A DNA stretch of 32,986 nt. Source: a virus. The notes under the pieces were generated by a model. The model was given only the letters and a program-made list of their open reading frames with translations. It searched no databases and was not told the origin of the DNA. The first letter of the stretch is position 1; every line of letters starts with the position of its first letter. The stretch is from the IMG/VR virus record IMGVR_UViG_3300031977_001871, positions 1-32,986 of that record; one strand, 5' to 3'. This document shows positions 16,901 to 26,470 of the stretch, piece by piece. Both the position numbers and the translations under genes were made by a program.

Positions 16901-19900
16901 CCCAGTTTAGTATCAACTGCAACACCATAATCGGGATGTGAAACATCACCGATACCATGACCTTTAAATGAATCAACAACAAATCCTGATTTATATCTAT
17001 CGAATCCATCTGCATCTTGGATTTGCATATTCTGTGTATCTCTTTCTAATAGAGATAGTGTTGTAAGTCTTTCTAAGTTTGCAACTCTATTTTGTATCCT
17101 ACCGATATCCTTCATGGTATATCGTCTATGGTCGATACTCTTAATTTTTATTTTCTTTACATTTGCAGTGAAAGGTGGAATAAACAATTCAAACATTTCG
17201 ATTGCATCGTCCATTACCTTTGGTTTAGTTGGTGATAAAGCTGGTACTCCACTGTTTACTTGGAAGTTACCTGCTTTGTGTAAGAATACTTTATCAATTC
17301 TAGGTACATAGAAAGTAATGTCACCTTGAATTGAACTATTTGTTACTGGTACATCTAATGCAGATGCAGTAAACTCTGTACTCTCATATTTAAATGGAGC
17401 TGCAGTAATACCTGTACTATTATTACTGATATCTACAAGACTTGCACTTGTTGGGTCGATGTCTTGTGTTGAGAAACTTGATAGACCGATTAACTGGTCT
17501 GCAACTGGTCTAAAATCAACTGCATCCGATAATTCAAATTGTCCATCGGGTTCTAATCCACCCAAGTCTACTTTGTTTGGTACGTACTTTGGAATGTCTT
17601 GATATGAAATTTGGTTATCATAAGATGATACATCAAAGAAGTTACCAGCACTATGTGTAAAGTAATCAAACACAATTAGTATTGCATTGTTTGGTGCTGG
17701 TTCACCTGGCTTTAACTGTATTTTTGCATAGTCATAGAAACCATCTCTCTGACCATCGTCAAAGAAGTATCTGTTCTTAATGTCTTTACTACCTGCTGAT
17801 ACATTTGATAATGTTCCTGTTGCAGTAGATGTTTCTCCTACTACAGATTCTGATGCACTGAATCTTTTACTTGACAAGTAATAGAAGTATGATGTATTAT
17901 CATCACCTGCGTAGTTAATGATTTTTGCTCTTGCACCTGATGTCTGTCCTTTAATGACTTCTTTATCTACAAAAGGTATTCCAGCATTTAATTGGTCGAT
18001 AGTTGCACTAGGTGGTAAAGGATTACTTCCTGCCTCTGCCTCATATATTCCTCTGATTTTAAATACGTCTGCAAGACCTAATGATATTTCTTTGTCATCG
18101 TATCCAGTTCCATAAAAACCATTATTTGAAGATTTGGTACCGACTTTTAACATCTTACCTTCTCTTAGTGTTTTATTTCTTTGTACTGGAGAACCGATGT
18201 TTACTGTATATGATATCTTTATAATTGCACCATTGTTTGCAGTGTTGAGATTACCAAATGATAATGTGGTACTATCTCCTGACAAACTGGTGAAGAAATC
18301 TCTTGGGTCTAATACGTCACCGTTTAGAAGTGTAGGTGAACCTGATGCCTGTTCAATAACTGCCATCTCAACAAATGAGTTTACATTCGATGCAGTGATA
18401 GCTGGGAATGTATTTCCTGAACCTGACGATATAGTGAATGCTTGACTAGCTACCTCTACTGTTGTCTGTCTTCTTACCTGACAACTATCGGGTGTAAATG
18501 ATTTTACAAAATCTCTACTGAATGCAAAGATATTTGCAGTTTGGTTTTGGTCGTATAGTTTAACTCTTCTTCTTGATACATTACCCTGATAACTATCACC
18601 AGCACCTATATTACTTGTAAGTGTTAATGATGTTGCAGTTCCAACTGCTGATACAGTGTATTCGTCACCATCAATTGGGTTGACAATGATGTCTCCCTCT
18701 TTAAGTTCTTCTTGGAATCTTGTTCCAAAACCTACTACTGATGCACTACCAGCTGTAAGTGATACTGTTCCTGATAAAACTTTTTCTGCATCAACTATTA
18801 CATCACCAGTAAACTTTTCTCTACTTGCATTACTAGGTGTTTGTGATACACCTCTTATTCTATCAATGTTGTAATTTCTAACAGATGAAATACCATTGGT
18901 GTATGTTGTTGAAGTAGTACCTGTACTCTTAATACTGTTACCTACTACGAATGAACCCTGAACATCGTGAACCAAAATAAAGTCATTTGTATAGTCAACA
19001 TCTGCAACAATACCGTGAGCTCCTGTTACTTGGTCATCTACTCTATCACCTACATTAATTGGAGTTACGTTTTGTAAATTAGTGATTCCAATTTTGGTAA
19101 ACATCTTAATGTCGAACAAATATAATGCATGTCTAGATAATGGGTCTAGTACACCATCAGAGTTTGTATCAACACTTTCTAATTCATCAAAGTTTCTTAC
19201 TCTTGCAAAACCGATTTGACCACTTGATGGTTCAGTGCCTGGCGTAGCAATAGTACTATCATATAATTTGATTAACTGGTTTGGTTTTAATGTGTCTTCT
19301 CCACCCTCATTACCAAACTCGGGTACTGAGTGAACACTTCCTAATTTAATATAATTACCAAGTCTTGCAGAAGTCGATGTTCCTGACAATGATGCAACGG
19401 TTCTTGCTTTAGGTATTGATATAGGTGTTGTACCTATCTTATCAATTTCATGTCCTCTGACATATGCCTTGCCTGGCGAAACTTGTAATACGAACTTACC
19501 AATATCTCCACCCTGTGAAGTAGTGTAGTATCCTTGATTATCGTTTTGTTGTAAGTGTTCTCTAACAGCTGGTATAAACTGTCTAACAGTAAAGTCACCT
19601 GATTGGTCGTATGTTCTTCTTGCAAGTGCATTTTCAAAATTACTGTAGTTTGCAGAAGATACTTTTAGTTCTGTTGTACCATTTACCACTCTGTACAATT
19701 CAATGAAGTTAGTGTCATCGGTTGCAGTAACTAACTTTTTGACGAATGTTGTTTGGATTTTAAATCTATCTGCGCCAGGTGCGTTTTCGTTTGTTGTTCC
19801 CTGTGCATTGTCTAATAGTGAACTGTCATCTGCAGAAGATATCAATTGTTCTGAGATATCTAAACCAATTCTATATGATGGTTGTCCTGAATACTTTTCT

Positions 19901-20532
19901 AAAATTAATTGTGCTGCGTCAACCTTTACAAAGAAACCTCTTAGGTATACTACACCTTCTGTGATACTTGCAATAGATGAACGACCAACTGGAAGTTTAT
20001 CAGTTGTCTGAACTTTAAATTGATTGTTATTACTTGCAGAAGTTGGGTTACCATTTTCATCGATACTTACTTCTTCTAGTTCTTCATCTGCATCAAAGTA
20101 AAATGAGTTAGATGAATCTGTTCCACCTGCTAAATATTTTACAATAAGAGTTGTTGGGTCATCAGATGTTTCTGCAGCTGTTAGATATACTCTTGCAACT
20201 GCACCTGAAGTTTTACCCTGAATGTATTTGTCTTTAAATGATGCTAGATATGTGGAAACTGAACTGTCCCCACTACTATTTGGATTGACATTATTAACCT
20301 TTACATAACCGTAATCATATACTACGTCTGTTTGAGCTCCATCTACAAGAGACCCTTCCTCAAACACATGTCCAGCAAATCTTTCGACTTGATTCTGTAA
20401 TATGGATTGAGACTGAGTTAATTCTCTTGCTTGTAATGGTCTCCCAGCACGAAATAGTACTTTATGAAACTTCTTGTCTTCAGAAAAATCATCGTGATAC
20501 GGGGTTACATTAAGGTCTGTCTTTTCTGTCAT
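13900..20532 (-). CDS. Giant baseplate/fibre protein with DUF4815 N-terminus, 2210 residues
   Basis: The N-terminus (TPYHDDFSEDKKFHKVLFRA, then GRPLQARELTQSQSILQNQVERF in two parts) is the DUF4815 signature of marine T4-like phages. It stands in the gp10 position after gp8, but is more than three times the length of T4 gp10. Residues 160-900 contain repeated G.TSGA.A modules (IQGKTSGAVARV, IKGQTSGARAKI). About residue 1390 there is IVSISIVPFIRSRRIELDA followed by HYVFFDGINV. Residues about 1543-1585 are a Pro-rich stretch. After it, WQDPLAESFLVESRGGMFIT and SIDLFFNTKDESLPVTVEIR begin a jelly-roll-like domain. The C-terminus (about 2090-2210) has VILDGFSPLSTDIKVMYKIL. The Shine-Dalgarno is weak. 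Likely joins baseplate and fibres; the function of individual domains is unproven. Confidence 0.88.
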   Translation of the reverse strand: MTEKTDLNVTPYHDDFSEDKKFHKVLFRAGRPLQARELTQSQSILQNQVERFAGHVFEEGSLVDGAQTDVVYDYGYVKVNNVNPNSSGDSSVSTYLASFKDKYIQGKTSGAVARVYLTAAETSDDPTTLIVKYLAGGTDSSNSFYFDADEELEEVSIDENGNPTSASNNNQFKVQTTDKLPVGRSSIASITEGVVYLRGFFVKVDAAQLILEKYSGQPSYRIGLDISEQLISSADDSSLLDNAQGTTNENAPGADRFKIQTTFVKKLVTATDDTNFIELYRVVNGTTELKVSSANYSNFENALARRTYDQSGDFTVRQFIPAVREHLQQNDNQGYYTTSQGGDIGKFVLQVSPGKAYVRGHEIDKIGTTPISIPKARTVASLSGTSTSARLGNYIKLGSVHSVPEFGNEGGEDTLKPNQLIKLYDSTIATPGTEPSSGQIGFARVRNFDELESVDTNSDGVLDPLSRHALYLFDIKMFTKIGITNLQNVTPINVGDRVDDQVTGAHGIVADVDYTNDFILVHDVQGSFVVGNSIKSTGTTSTTYTNGISSVRNYNIDRIRGVSQTPSNASREKFTGDVIVDAEKVLSGTVSLTAGSASVVGFGTRFQEELKEGDIIVNPIDGDEYTVSAVGTATSLTLTSNIGAGDSYQGNVSRRRVKLYDQNQTANIFAFSRDFVKSFTPDSCQVRRQTTVEVASQAFTISSGSGNTFPAITASNVNSFVEMAVIEQASGSPTLLNGDVLDPRDFFTSLSGDSTTLSFGNLNTANNGAIIKISYTVNIGSPVQRNKTLREGKMLKVGTKSSNNGFYGTGYDDKEISLGLADVFKIRGIYEAEAGSNPLPPSATIDQLNAGIPFVDKEVIKGQTSGARAKIINYAGDDNTSYFYYLSSKRFSASESVVGETSTATGTLSNVSAGSKDIKNRYFFDDGQRDGFYDYAKIQLKPGEPAPNNAILIVFDYFTHSAGNFFDVSSYDNQISYQDIPKYVPNKVDLGGLEPDGQFELSDAVDFRPVADQLIGLSSFSTQDIDPTSASLVDISNNSTGITAAPFKYESTEFTASALDVPVTNSSIQGDITFYVPRIDKVFLHKAGNFQVNSGVPALSPTKPKVMDDAIEMFELFIPPFTANVKKIKIKSIDHRRYTMKDIGRIQNRVANLERLTTLSLLERDTQNMQIQDADGFDRYKSGFVVDSFKGHGIGDVSHPDYGVAVDTKLGTLRPQVYTSFFDLALNTNSSSSYAKTGNLLTLPFTEKTYVNQDKASRTINVNPYNVFAFIGNLTLSPNSDVWNDSERLPEVRINREGNFDAVLAENANSLGTVWNAWQTTWVGEPNAVNEEVVSSRPGAWSGDPAQGGEWVPGEEVTRVITETPETQTRNGVKTTVVEDFVEDRRDRIVSISIVPFIRSRRIELDAQNLQPNRKHYVFFDGINVNAHITPFSSAFGDGGATAKGTTVKSNRNGRLRAYFDIPNNDAQRFPTGQREVKITASESNLSNPPSYASNVYQAQGLLQSSQTEIISTKNGRVIRENLTSGRSIERSGEFFNRTAVDLTAPPLPEPPVVPPVDPPLPPDNTDPLPPPPPIVTPDPNEPIIPNEIRAIPDVWEFRGWQDPLAESFLVESRGGMFITSIDLFFNTKDESLPVTVEIRNMVNGYPGQIVLPYSEVTKNPSEINISEDGSTATTFTFNSPVYVEEGQEYCFVVLSNSNKYETFISTMGEADIKTGQLISGQPYAGSLFKSQNASTWTAEQTQDLKFHMKTAKFDTSKTSNIIFENGDLATDTLQVNPIQTTQGQSTVKVYHYTHGMYDVSSNVTISGIQGDRENGVTNIGEGSATLLSGSLPADGAYQDVQTTSSGSGTGVTLFVTVSSGAISDIKIQNCGSNYSISDTLTITNLGSSTNSIQVNIDAVDDTLGGVPVSLLNKTHSAIASPKLDSYELPIDWTTTDFDTATATVESSIGGGTAVVATRNYYFDSIHTMIPSLTLRDTRLTCNLQLCSMKSPEGFVKGTPYTMRNSSQYVTLNDNVFLDAPSIVASRINETSQASLSGARSFKTQISFITLNENVSPVVDISSMGVICNANRINGLDSLNAQTIIPTQNAEGELNAMTYVTKRVNLKQPASSIRVILDGFSPLSTDIKVMYKILLNDESTPFDDVGYNFFNTNGSPNTTVEKDGKNFKEYEYSVEDLPEFSSFAIKIVGQSHNTSVVPLVSNLRAIALAT

Positions 20533-20556
20533 AAATTTTTACCAATATTTTAGTTT

Positions 20557-20571
20557 AAGTTCTAAGAACTT
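20557..20571 (-). other. Short inverted repeat between gp8 and the DUF4815 gene
   Basis: AAGTTCTAAGAACTT, a 15-base near-perfect palindrome three bases beyond the gp8 stop codon (stop at 20574-20576). No U-tract follows in either direction, so it is weak as a terminator. It could slow RNA decay or be chance. Confidence 0.3.
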
Positions 20572-20573
20572 GA

Positions 20574-22028
20574 TTACATCTCAATAATGAGTTTAATATC
20601 TTCTATTTGGTCTGCCGCTCTTGAAACTGCACCCCTGTTTTCGATGTATGTAATATTTCCTGAATGTCTTTCAACTTCGGGGAAGTTACTATCAACTGCA
20701 CTTACTGTACCAATTGTACTTGCACCAACAAACACTGTATTAGAACTTGTGAATGCATGATATGTGTTATCACTATTTGCAACCTTAAGATAAGATACAA
20801 TTTTATTTGTAGTGTCGATTGATACTACTCTTCCGTTTGCAACACCAACACCATCTGATGATGCATTTCTAATGATGTCATCAATTGCAAGACCTGATAC
20901 ACTTGATAGTGTCATCTTATCATATGCAGCTAGTGTCGCTGCAGATGCAACTGTTGTTGTTCCATCTTCGAATGGGTCTTTAACTAATCCGATTCTTCTG
21001 AAATCGTTATCGGTTGGGAAGTCACCTGAACCTTCTGCAAACTCTAATCTTGAGTTTACAATCACATAGTTACCACCTAGTTCTGATACTGGGTCTGCAC
21101 CATGACCATAAATTGGAGATATGATTGGTGTTAATGAACCACTTGTACCTGAACCGATACCTGAGATATCACTGATATTAATTGATGCTCTTCTGTAACC
21201 ACTTCCTTCGTTTGTTACTGTGACGTATGTGATTGCATTTGAAGCTACAACAACTGTACATGTACCACTTGTTCCATCACCTTTGATAGGAACATTTGTG
21301 TAAGTACCGTTAGTGTAACCTGAACCACCGTTAGTGACTCTAACGTGTAGAACTTCACCATCGTCTGCATTGTTCTCAACATCCCATTGAGCAGAACCAT
21401 CGTCACTGGCAGCGGAACCGAGTCCTGTCTCTCCGTTTACTTCTGTTTGAGCTCCCAATGTTTTCACTGGGATAAAATCGTTTGTTACAAATTTGATAAC
21501 GTCTGATGCACTAATAGTGTACATGTATTTCCAAAGGTATCCTCTACCTGAACCAGCACCAGTATCTGATGTTGCCACTAGGTTATCGGGGTCAACACCT
21601 GTTGGTTTTACAGTTGATGCAACTGCAACACCTGAAGTGTTTCTTCCAGTTCTGATACACTTATACACGTTGTATTCATCTGTGATAACATAGAATTTTG
21701 AATCATACAAACCTGTTGCACCTGAAGGAGCTGTGTTTGTTGATGAGTAATCGTGTGCATATTCGTCATAGATTGTTCCTGATGTCCAATCTCTTCTTGC
21801 AAGACCGTGTGATACGTCTGCAGTATTCACTTTCTTAAGTGAAACCATATCTTCATAAGCTTCAATCTCATCTCCAATCGCATTGATTGGGGTTTCTACA
21901 GTATCATCTGTTCCCCAAAGATAAGGTCGTCCTATAAAGAGGTATGTCGAGGAATTTGCTTCCCCAAAATCTTCTTTAAATTGTTTAGCATTATTAATCC
22001 TAAACTTTTCTGTAATTATAGCTGCCAT
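20574..22028 (-). CDS. gp8: Baseplate wedge subunit gp8-like, 484 residues
   Basis: The N-terminal half matches T4 gp8-type wedge proteins of marine phages: IITEKFRINNAKQFKEDFGE, STYLFIGRPYLWG, SGTIYDEYAHDY, FYVITDEYNVYKCIRTG, and GRGYLWKYMYTISASDVIKF. It is longer than T4 gp8 (334 residues). The extra length includes residues about 228-285 with two GSGY units (VTNGGSGYTNG, VTNEGSGYRRA). In T4, gp8 is one of the proteins of the baseplate wedge. An exact late promoter lies in the short gap before it and SD GGAG precedes the ATG. Order gp6, gp7-like, gp8, then gp10-position protein agrees with T4. Confidence 0.9.
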   Translation of the reverse strand: MAAIITEKFRINNAKQFKEDFGEANSSTYLFIGRPYLWGTDDTVETPINAIGDEIEAYEDMVSLKKVNTADVSHGLARRDWTSGTIYDEYAHDYSSTNTAPSGATGLYDSKFYVITDEYNVYKCIRTGRNTSGVAVASTVKPTGVDPDNLVATSDTGAGSGRGYLWKYMYTISASDVIKFVTNDFIPVKTLGAQTEVNGETGLGSAASDDGSAQWDVENNADDGEVLHVRVTNGGSGYTNGTYTNVPIKGDGTSGTCTVVVASNAITYVTVTNEGSGYRRASINISDISGIGSGTSGSLTPIISPIYGHGADPVSELGGNYVIVNSRLEFAEGSGDFPTDNDFRRIGLVKDPFEDGTTTVASAATLAAYDKMTLSSVSGLAIDDIIRNASSDGVGVANGRVVSIDTTNKIVSYLKVANSDNTYHAFTSSNTVFVGASTIGTVSAVDSNFPEVERHSGNITYIENRGAVSRAADQIEDIKLIIEM

Positions 22029-22055
22029 TTTTTATAATCTCCAATTAATATAAAC

Positions 22056-22063
22056 TATTTATA
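22056..22063 (-). promoter_or_regulatory. Late promoter, exact TATAAATA, before gp8
   Basis: Minus-strand TATAAATA in the 38-base gap between the gp7-like gene and gp8, about 27 bases before the gp8 ATG, with a GGAG ribosome site in between. This is a normally spaced late promoter, unlike the two that abut their start codons. Confidence 0.8.
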
Positions 22064-22066
22064 CAA

Positions 22067-25000
22067 TCAACCCGAGCTAACATAGGAAGAAAGTGTAATA
22101 TTTGATTTTCTGTTTGCTTTTTCTTCAAAATCGGGTACTAAGTAGGAAGAATAGTAACTATTTAAGTCTTGAATTCTCAATCCTTCGAGTTTACTTCTTT
22201 CATCCATCAATTTTCCACCCTCATTTTCTAATAATATTGCGTCATCATCACCGTGATGATGGATATAATATGCAATGTCAAATGCTCTTTGATTTGATAT
22301 TATATTTATACTTCGTAAAGTAGGCCCTAATCTTGCACTTGAAACTGTAGATGCAACACCCAAACTTCTTTCTGACACAAAATATTCATCTCTAATTGTT
22401 ATGGTTGCATCTTCTAATACCCATTTCTCATTACCGATGTTAACCCCATTAGTATTGGTTGTTGCAGTTTCAAACAACAATGCATCTCCAGTATCTTGGT
22501 CATGTGATTGATTAGGATATGCCTGTTCATCATCTACATGGTCTTGTTGTGTTTCATTTGATGGTGGTTCTTGTACCAAGAAGTTATCCACAGGTTCTTG
22601 AATCACTCTAGAACCATCTTCAAATATTAAGAACTCTTCTGCATATGAATCAAACTGAAGGACTTTACCTTTATCTGCTGGTCTAAAACTACCACCTGTT
22701 ACTAGGTCTTCTCTTCTTTGATATTCGTTATTGTTAAAGTCTAGTGACAATGATGTTTTTGCAAGATTACCTGATACACCACCTTCTTGTCTCAATCCTA
22801 CCTGTGAAACTGATGTTGCAAACGAATTGATAACAAATAAATTTAAGTGTCTTGCTCTGTGTGAACTATCACCTATCTCTGTGAATGCACCTGATTTTGC
22901 ACCTGCTGGATTTGATACACTAACAATGTCATACGTTGTTGGTTTAATTGCACCATTTGTTCTTGGGTCTGTTGTTGCAGTCGGTATACCTGCTTCATTT
23001 AATACTACTAATGCATCATTGAGTTCATCTTCTCTTGTCTCCATGATGACAAACACTTTATGTGTTGAGTTAATCTTAGCTTCTACTTCTAATACTCTAG
23101 AAACAAAACTGTCATCACTCTCAAGAATTTCTGTTCCAATAACATAACCCTGTCCAGTGACTTGGTCAATGATACCTGTTACGTTTATATCGTTTCCACT
23201 ATCATAAACAATACCGTTGATGTATCTTTCTGCTTTTAGTTTACCGTCTAATGTGTCTTCTAGTTCAATAGGATAATAATTATTGACTGCATTATCATCT
23301 GATGTATTCCATGTCTCATCTTCCCATACTATGTCTACTGAATCTACTTTTGAACCAATGATGAGTGTAGGTATGAATGCTCTTGTTGTTTCAGTACTAT
23401 CAAATGTTCTGTTATATACATCTGCAGTTGCATTAACGTTTGTTCTAATTGCAACCTCACCAAAGAATATGTGTCCAGCAGGGTGAATGAGGTTCTTAAC
23501 AATAGACCTCCACTTGTTGATAGATTCACCTACTTTGATTACATATGAATGTGTTTGATAATACTTACTATCAAAGATGTTCATTGCAGATGCATCTAAG
23601 TAACCATAGTCGTTTGCAAAGTTTCCATCTTCTATTGCCTCACCAACAAAGTTACCCATTGCTCTAATAGGATTGAACTTTGCAACCTTAGAAGTTCCAC
23701 CAGTAAATGTTAACCGTTCTCCTTCCTTAAAATAACCTGTGAGGTCTTTAAATTTTAATACACTAGTTGTTGTATTGTAATCGATAACAGTACCTGTTGC
23801 ACCTGAGGTACTACCTGTAATTGTTACTCCACGTGCAAGAACACTTGTTGGTGTAGTGACCAACATTGGGAAAGTACTACTTGACTTTATCTTACCATGT
23901 GTGTTATACTTATTACCCACCTCTGTCATTCTTAGTGAACCAACTCCACCAATAGTTGTTGAGTATGCAAGAACTTTTGCGTTCGTTCCTGATGGTACGT
24001 TGTGTTGTTTTATTGTTCCAGTTGCAGAGGATTGTGAACCCGTAATGGTTTCATTAGTATTAAATGAACCTGAATCATCGGGTCTTCTTTGTACTTCTAA
24101 TCTGTTACTATCTGTATCGATATAGACAATCTTACCAGTTCCACCACCAGCACCAGTTATGGTTTCACCTACTTGGAATCCTGATAGGTGTGTTGCAGAC
24201 ATATAAATGTATCCGCCAGGTGCAGCTGTTGGTAATGAGTTGTATCCAGCACCTTTATTGAGTATAGTTACTTTTCTAATTCCTGTGGGTGCAGTTAGAC
24301 CATCAACACTATCGTATGTTAGAGGTGTTCCGTCTTCTGCAAGAATACTATTAAACTGACCAAATATTTCTACAAAATCTCCACCGTTTAATGGAGTGGT
24401 AAATGTTATTGTATCGAGATTGTCATTTATAGTAAACCCATCTGTTTTGGTTACACCGTTTAAATCAACCCTTACAGTGTTTTCATCAAATGCCATGACA
24501 AGATTATTATCATCTAATCCTGAGAATACTGATTGTCCACTTGTTGCAGTATACTCGAAGTGTCCGAAGTGTACACCTGATTCAGATAACATGATGTCAC
24601 CTACAGCTTCGATTCTACCTAATGCACCTGAACCACCAGTTCCTGCGTTATCAAATATAATCAAATCACCGTCTGCAAATCCACTACCTTGTTCGGATAT
24701 GTAAACCTCTGTGACTGACCCTGATGTTAACCCATCAACCTGACCTGTTGCATCAGTGGCGTCATCCCCTTTTCCTGATTCAAAAACTATATTATCAGTT
24801 AAGGTGTACAGTGAACCAAGTGTTGCAGTGTCATCTTCGTTAATGAATCCTGTTCCATCCTCTAATAACAAATCACCTGAGTTATCTTCTAAATTAAATG
24901 CGTTAGAATAACCTACACTTGTTGTTGCACCTGATATTACACCTCTAAGTATACCTGTTTGTATTTCTTTGGTTTGTCTGTTTTCAACTTCTATCGAACC

Positions 25001-25936
25001 ATCTACTGTAAACTCACCGAAGTGAAAATCTGATATTTGTACTTTGTAGTTAATCTCAGAGTTGGGGTCAAAGAATACACCTTCGATTACAGCTTCTGCA
25101 ACCTTATTACCTAGTGAATCTTTTTGTACAATCCTACCATTTGATGGTGGTTGAAATCTAGGTTCATCCATACGAACTTGTACAAAGTTCTTTTGTTTCC
25201 AACCTGAATCTGATACATGAAGTGTGTTATCAATAGGATACACAACTTCTGCATTTTCTTTGTAAAGGATTCTAAACAAGAACTCTAGGGATTGTTTTGT
25301 ACCCTTAGTCTTGTATAAATCCTTAATGTGTTTTATAATAAGTTTCTTATCTGCTTCAATCAAGAAATCAATTGATGGCATGAAGTCCTTTTGGAAATAT
25401 GCAAGAAACTCTTCTGTTGTTCTGTCGATATCAGAATAATCTAATAACTTGTTATTTGCAAGTATAGAATTCTGTCTATGTGTTTTTACTTTACCAGTTT
25501 GATTACTGGTTCTACCGAGGACTTGTTCACCCTCTTTGAAATTGTAATCAGTAATCATGTCTAGATACATGACTTTATCGTTGATTACTTTTATCTTTGC
25601 TAATGCACCTGATGTCTTACCAAAAATATACTCACCAACTTGAAAAGGTTGAGTAGAAGATAAGTCGAGATTAGCACCGTCCCATATAGTGAACTTATTG
25701 TTCACCATAGGGGTTGGTTTAGCAGTTTCAGTTTCTTGAACGATACTTCCACTACCATCTTCTAACCCTAAGGTTTGAAGTTCACCTTGAGAATCTAGAG
25801 TCAGAATGTCCGACTCTAGAAAGTCAAAGTATGCATCTAAGAAGGCAACAAATTCGGGGGATTCCTCCCTTAGGTAATCGGGTAAAAGATTTACTAATCT
25901 ATCCGATAAATTGTGTACCGTCTTATATGTTTTCAT
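22067..25936 (-). CDS. Baseplate wedge protein, gp7-like, 1289 residues
   Basis: The N-terminus (HNLSDRLVNLLPDYLREESP, then EFVAFLDAYFDFLE) and residues about 165-250 (FMPSIDFLIEADKKLIIKHI, DLYKTKGTKQSLEFLFRILY, then VVYPIDNTLHVSDSGW) are typical of the large wedge protein found between gp6 and gp8 in marine T4-like phages. Residues 90-140 and 580-720 carry G.TSGA / GETITG.G..GKI units, and about 459-540 the module FEYTATSGQSVFSGLDDNN...RVDLNGVTK. Residues about 790-860 contain KYYQTHSYVIKVGESINKWR and KNLIHPAGHIFFGEV, also conserved in this type. Length is near that of T4 gp7 (1032). The identity with gp7 rests on position and size more than on sequence, so I give no symbol. Confidence 0.82.
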   Translation of the reverse strand: MKTYKTVHNLSDRLVNLLPDYLREESPEFVAFLDAYFDFLESDILTLDSQGELQTLGLEDGSGSIVQETETAKPTPMVNNKFTIWDGANLDLSSTQPFQVGEYIFGKTSGALAKIKVINDKVMYLDMITDYNFKEGEQVLGRTSNQTGKVKTHRQNSILANNKLLDYSDIDRTTEEFLAYFQKDFMPSIDFLIEADKKLIIKHIKDLYKTKGTKQSLEFLFRILYKENAEVVYPIDNTLHVSDSGWKQKNFVQVRMDEPRFQPPSNGRIVQKDSLGNKVAEAVIEGVFFDPNSEINYKVQISDFHFGEFTVDGSIEVENRQTKEIQTGILRGVISGATTSVGYSNAFNLEDNSGDLLLEDGTGFINEDDTATLGSLYTLTDNIVFESGKGDDATDATGQVDGLTSGSVTEVYISEQGSGFADGDLIIFDNAGTGGSGALGRIEAVGDIMLSESGVHFGHFEYTATSGQSVFSGLDDNNLVMAFDENTVRVDLNGVTKTDGFTINDNLDTITFTTPLNGGDFVEIFGQFNSILAEDGTPLTYDSVDGLTAPTGIRKVTILNKGAGYNSLPTAAPGGYIYMSATHLSGFQVGETITGAGGGTGKIVYIDTDSNRLEVQRRPDDSGSFNTNETITGSQSSATGTIKQHNVPSGTNAKVLAYSTTIGGVGSLRMTEVGNKYNTHGKIKSSSTFPMLVTTPTSVLARGVTITGSTSGATGTVIDYNTTTSVLKFKDLTGYFKEGERLTFTGGTSKVAKFNPIRAMGNFVGEAIEDGNFANDYGYLDASAMNIFDSKYYQTHSYVIKVGESINKWRSIVKNLIHPAGHIFFGEVAIRTNVNATADVYNRTFDSTETTRAFIPTLIIGSKVDSVDIVWEDETWNTSDDNAVNNYYPIELEDTLDGKLKAERYINGIVYDSGNDINVTGIIDQVTGQGYVIGTEILESDDSFVSRVLEVEAKINSTHKVFVIMETREDELNDALVVLNEAGIPTATTDPRTNGAIKPTTYDIVSVSNPAGAKSGAFTEIGDSSHRARHLNLFVINSFATSVSQVGLRQEGGVSGNLAKTSLSLDFNNNEYQRREDLVTGGSFRPADKGKVLQFDSYAEEFLIFEDGSRVIQEPVDNFLVQEPPSNETQQDHVDDEQAYPNQSHDQDTGDALLFETATTNTNGVNIGNEKWVLEDATITIRDEYFVSERSLGVASTVSSARLGPTLRSINIISNQRAFDIAYYIHHHGDDDAILLENEGGKLMDERSKLEGLRIQDLNSYYSSYLVPDFEEKANRKSNITLSSYVSSG

Positions 25937-25952
25937 TAATAGTTACCTATTA

Positions 25953-26438
25953 TTATACTACTGTTGCACCGTTTGATTCAGCAATTGAATACCATGCAGA
26001 ACCGTCCCAAAAACAAATAACTGCTTCACCCTTACTGTCTAAGACAATTTGGTTTGAAGATGCTGAGGATGAACCCCAACTTGTTACTGTGATGTTTGCG
26101 TCTGCAGCTGCATCGCCTGGGTCTGTTGTCATGATAATAATTTTTAACTGACCGACATGGTTACCATTATCCAATGTGTATGCAATGTCACTGTTAGAAC
26201 CTGAGATATCAATCTTAGTTACTAGTGTGTCATTACTACCCAAATTAGTTTGTGCAGTTGTTTCTGTTTCAATAGAATCACAAGCTAAAGTACTTGGGAT
26301 GTTTTGGAACAAAGTTGCCAGTGACATTTTTTTGTTTACTGGTGTACCGCCGGGGTTATCTACAATGTGCAATAAGTCATCCGTACCAACTTCTGTTGAT
26401 GCTATGGATGACAATGCTGTTATCTTTTTATCTGCCAT
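25953..26438 (-). CDS. Small virion protein, 161 residues
   Basis: The N-terminus (MADKKITALSSIASTEVGTD, DLLHIVDNPGGTPVNKKMSL) is a common start of small phage structural proteins that attach to larger assemblies. The rest is all-beta, with a C-terminal part (VGQLKIIIMTTDPGDA, EAVICFWDGSAWYSI) that looks like a capping domain. SD AGGAGA is clear. It sits between gp6 and the gp7-like gene, an insertion compared with T4 order. A baseplate decoration or short spike role is plausible but not shown. Confidence 0.78.
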   Translation of the reverse strand: MADKKITALSSIASTEVGTDDLLHIVDNPGGTPVNKKMSLATLFQNIPSTLACDSIETETTAQTNLGSNDTLVTKIDISGSNSDIAYTLDNGNHVGQLKIIIMTTDPGDAAADANITVTSWGSSSASSNQIVLDSKGEAVICFWDGSAWYSIAESNGATVV

Positions 26439-26470
26439 TTTTTTCTCCTAAAAATATAATCCGAGTTAAC

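Noticed and set aside
20557-20571. AAGTTCTAAGAACTT as a terminator after gp8
   Set aside because: No U-run follows on the minus strand and the pairing stem is only about 5 bp once a loop is allowed. Kept only as a short inverted repeat.
22303-22310. TATAAATA on the minus strand inside the gp7-like gene
   Set aside because: Deep within coding sequence, about 275 bases from gp8, which already has its own exact box at 22056-22063. Likely chance in AT-rich DNA.
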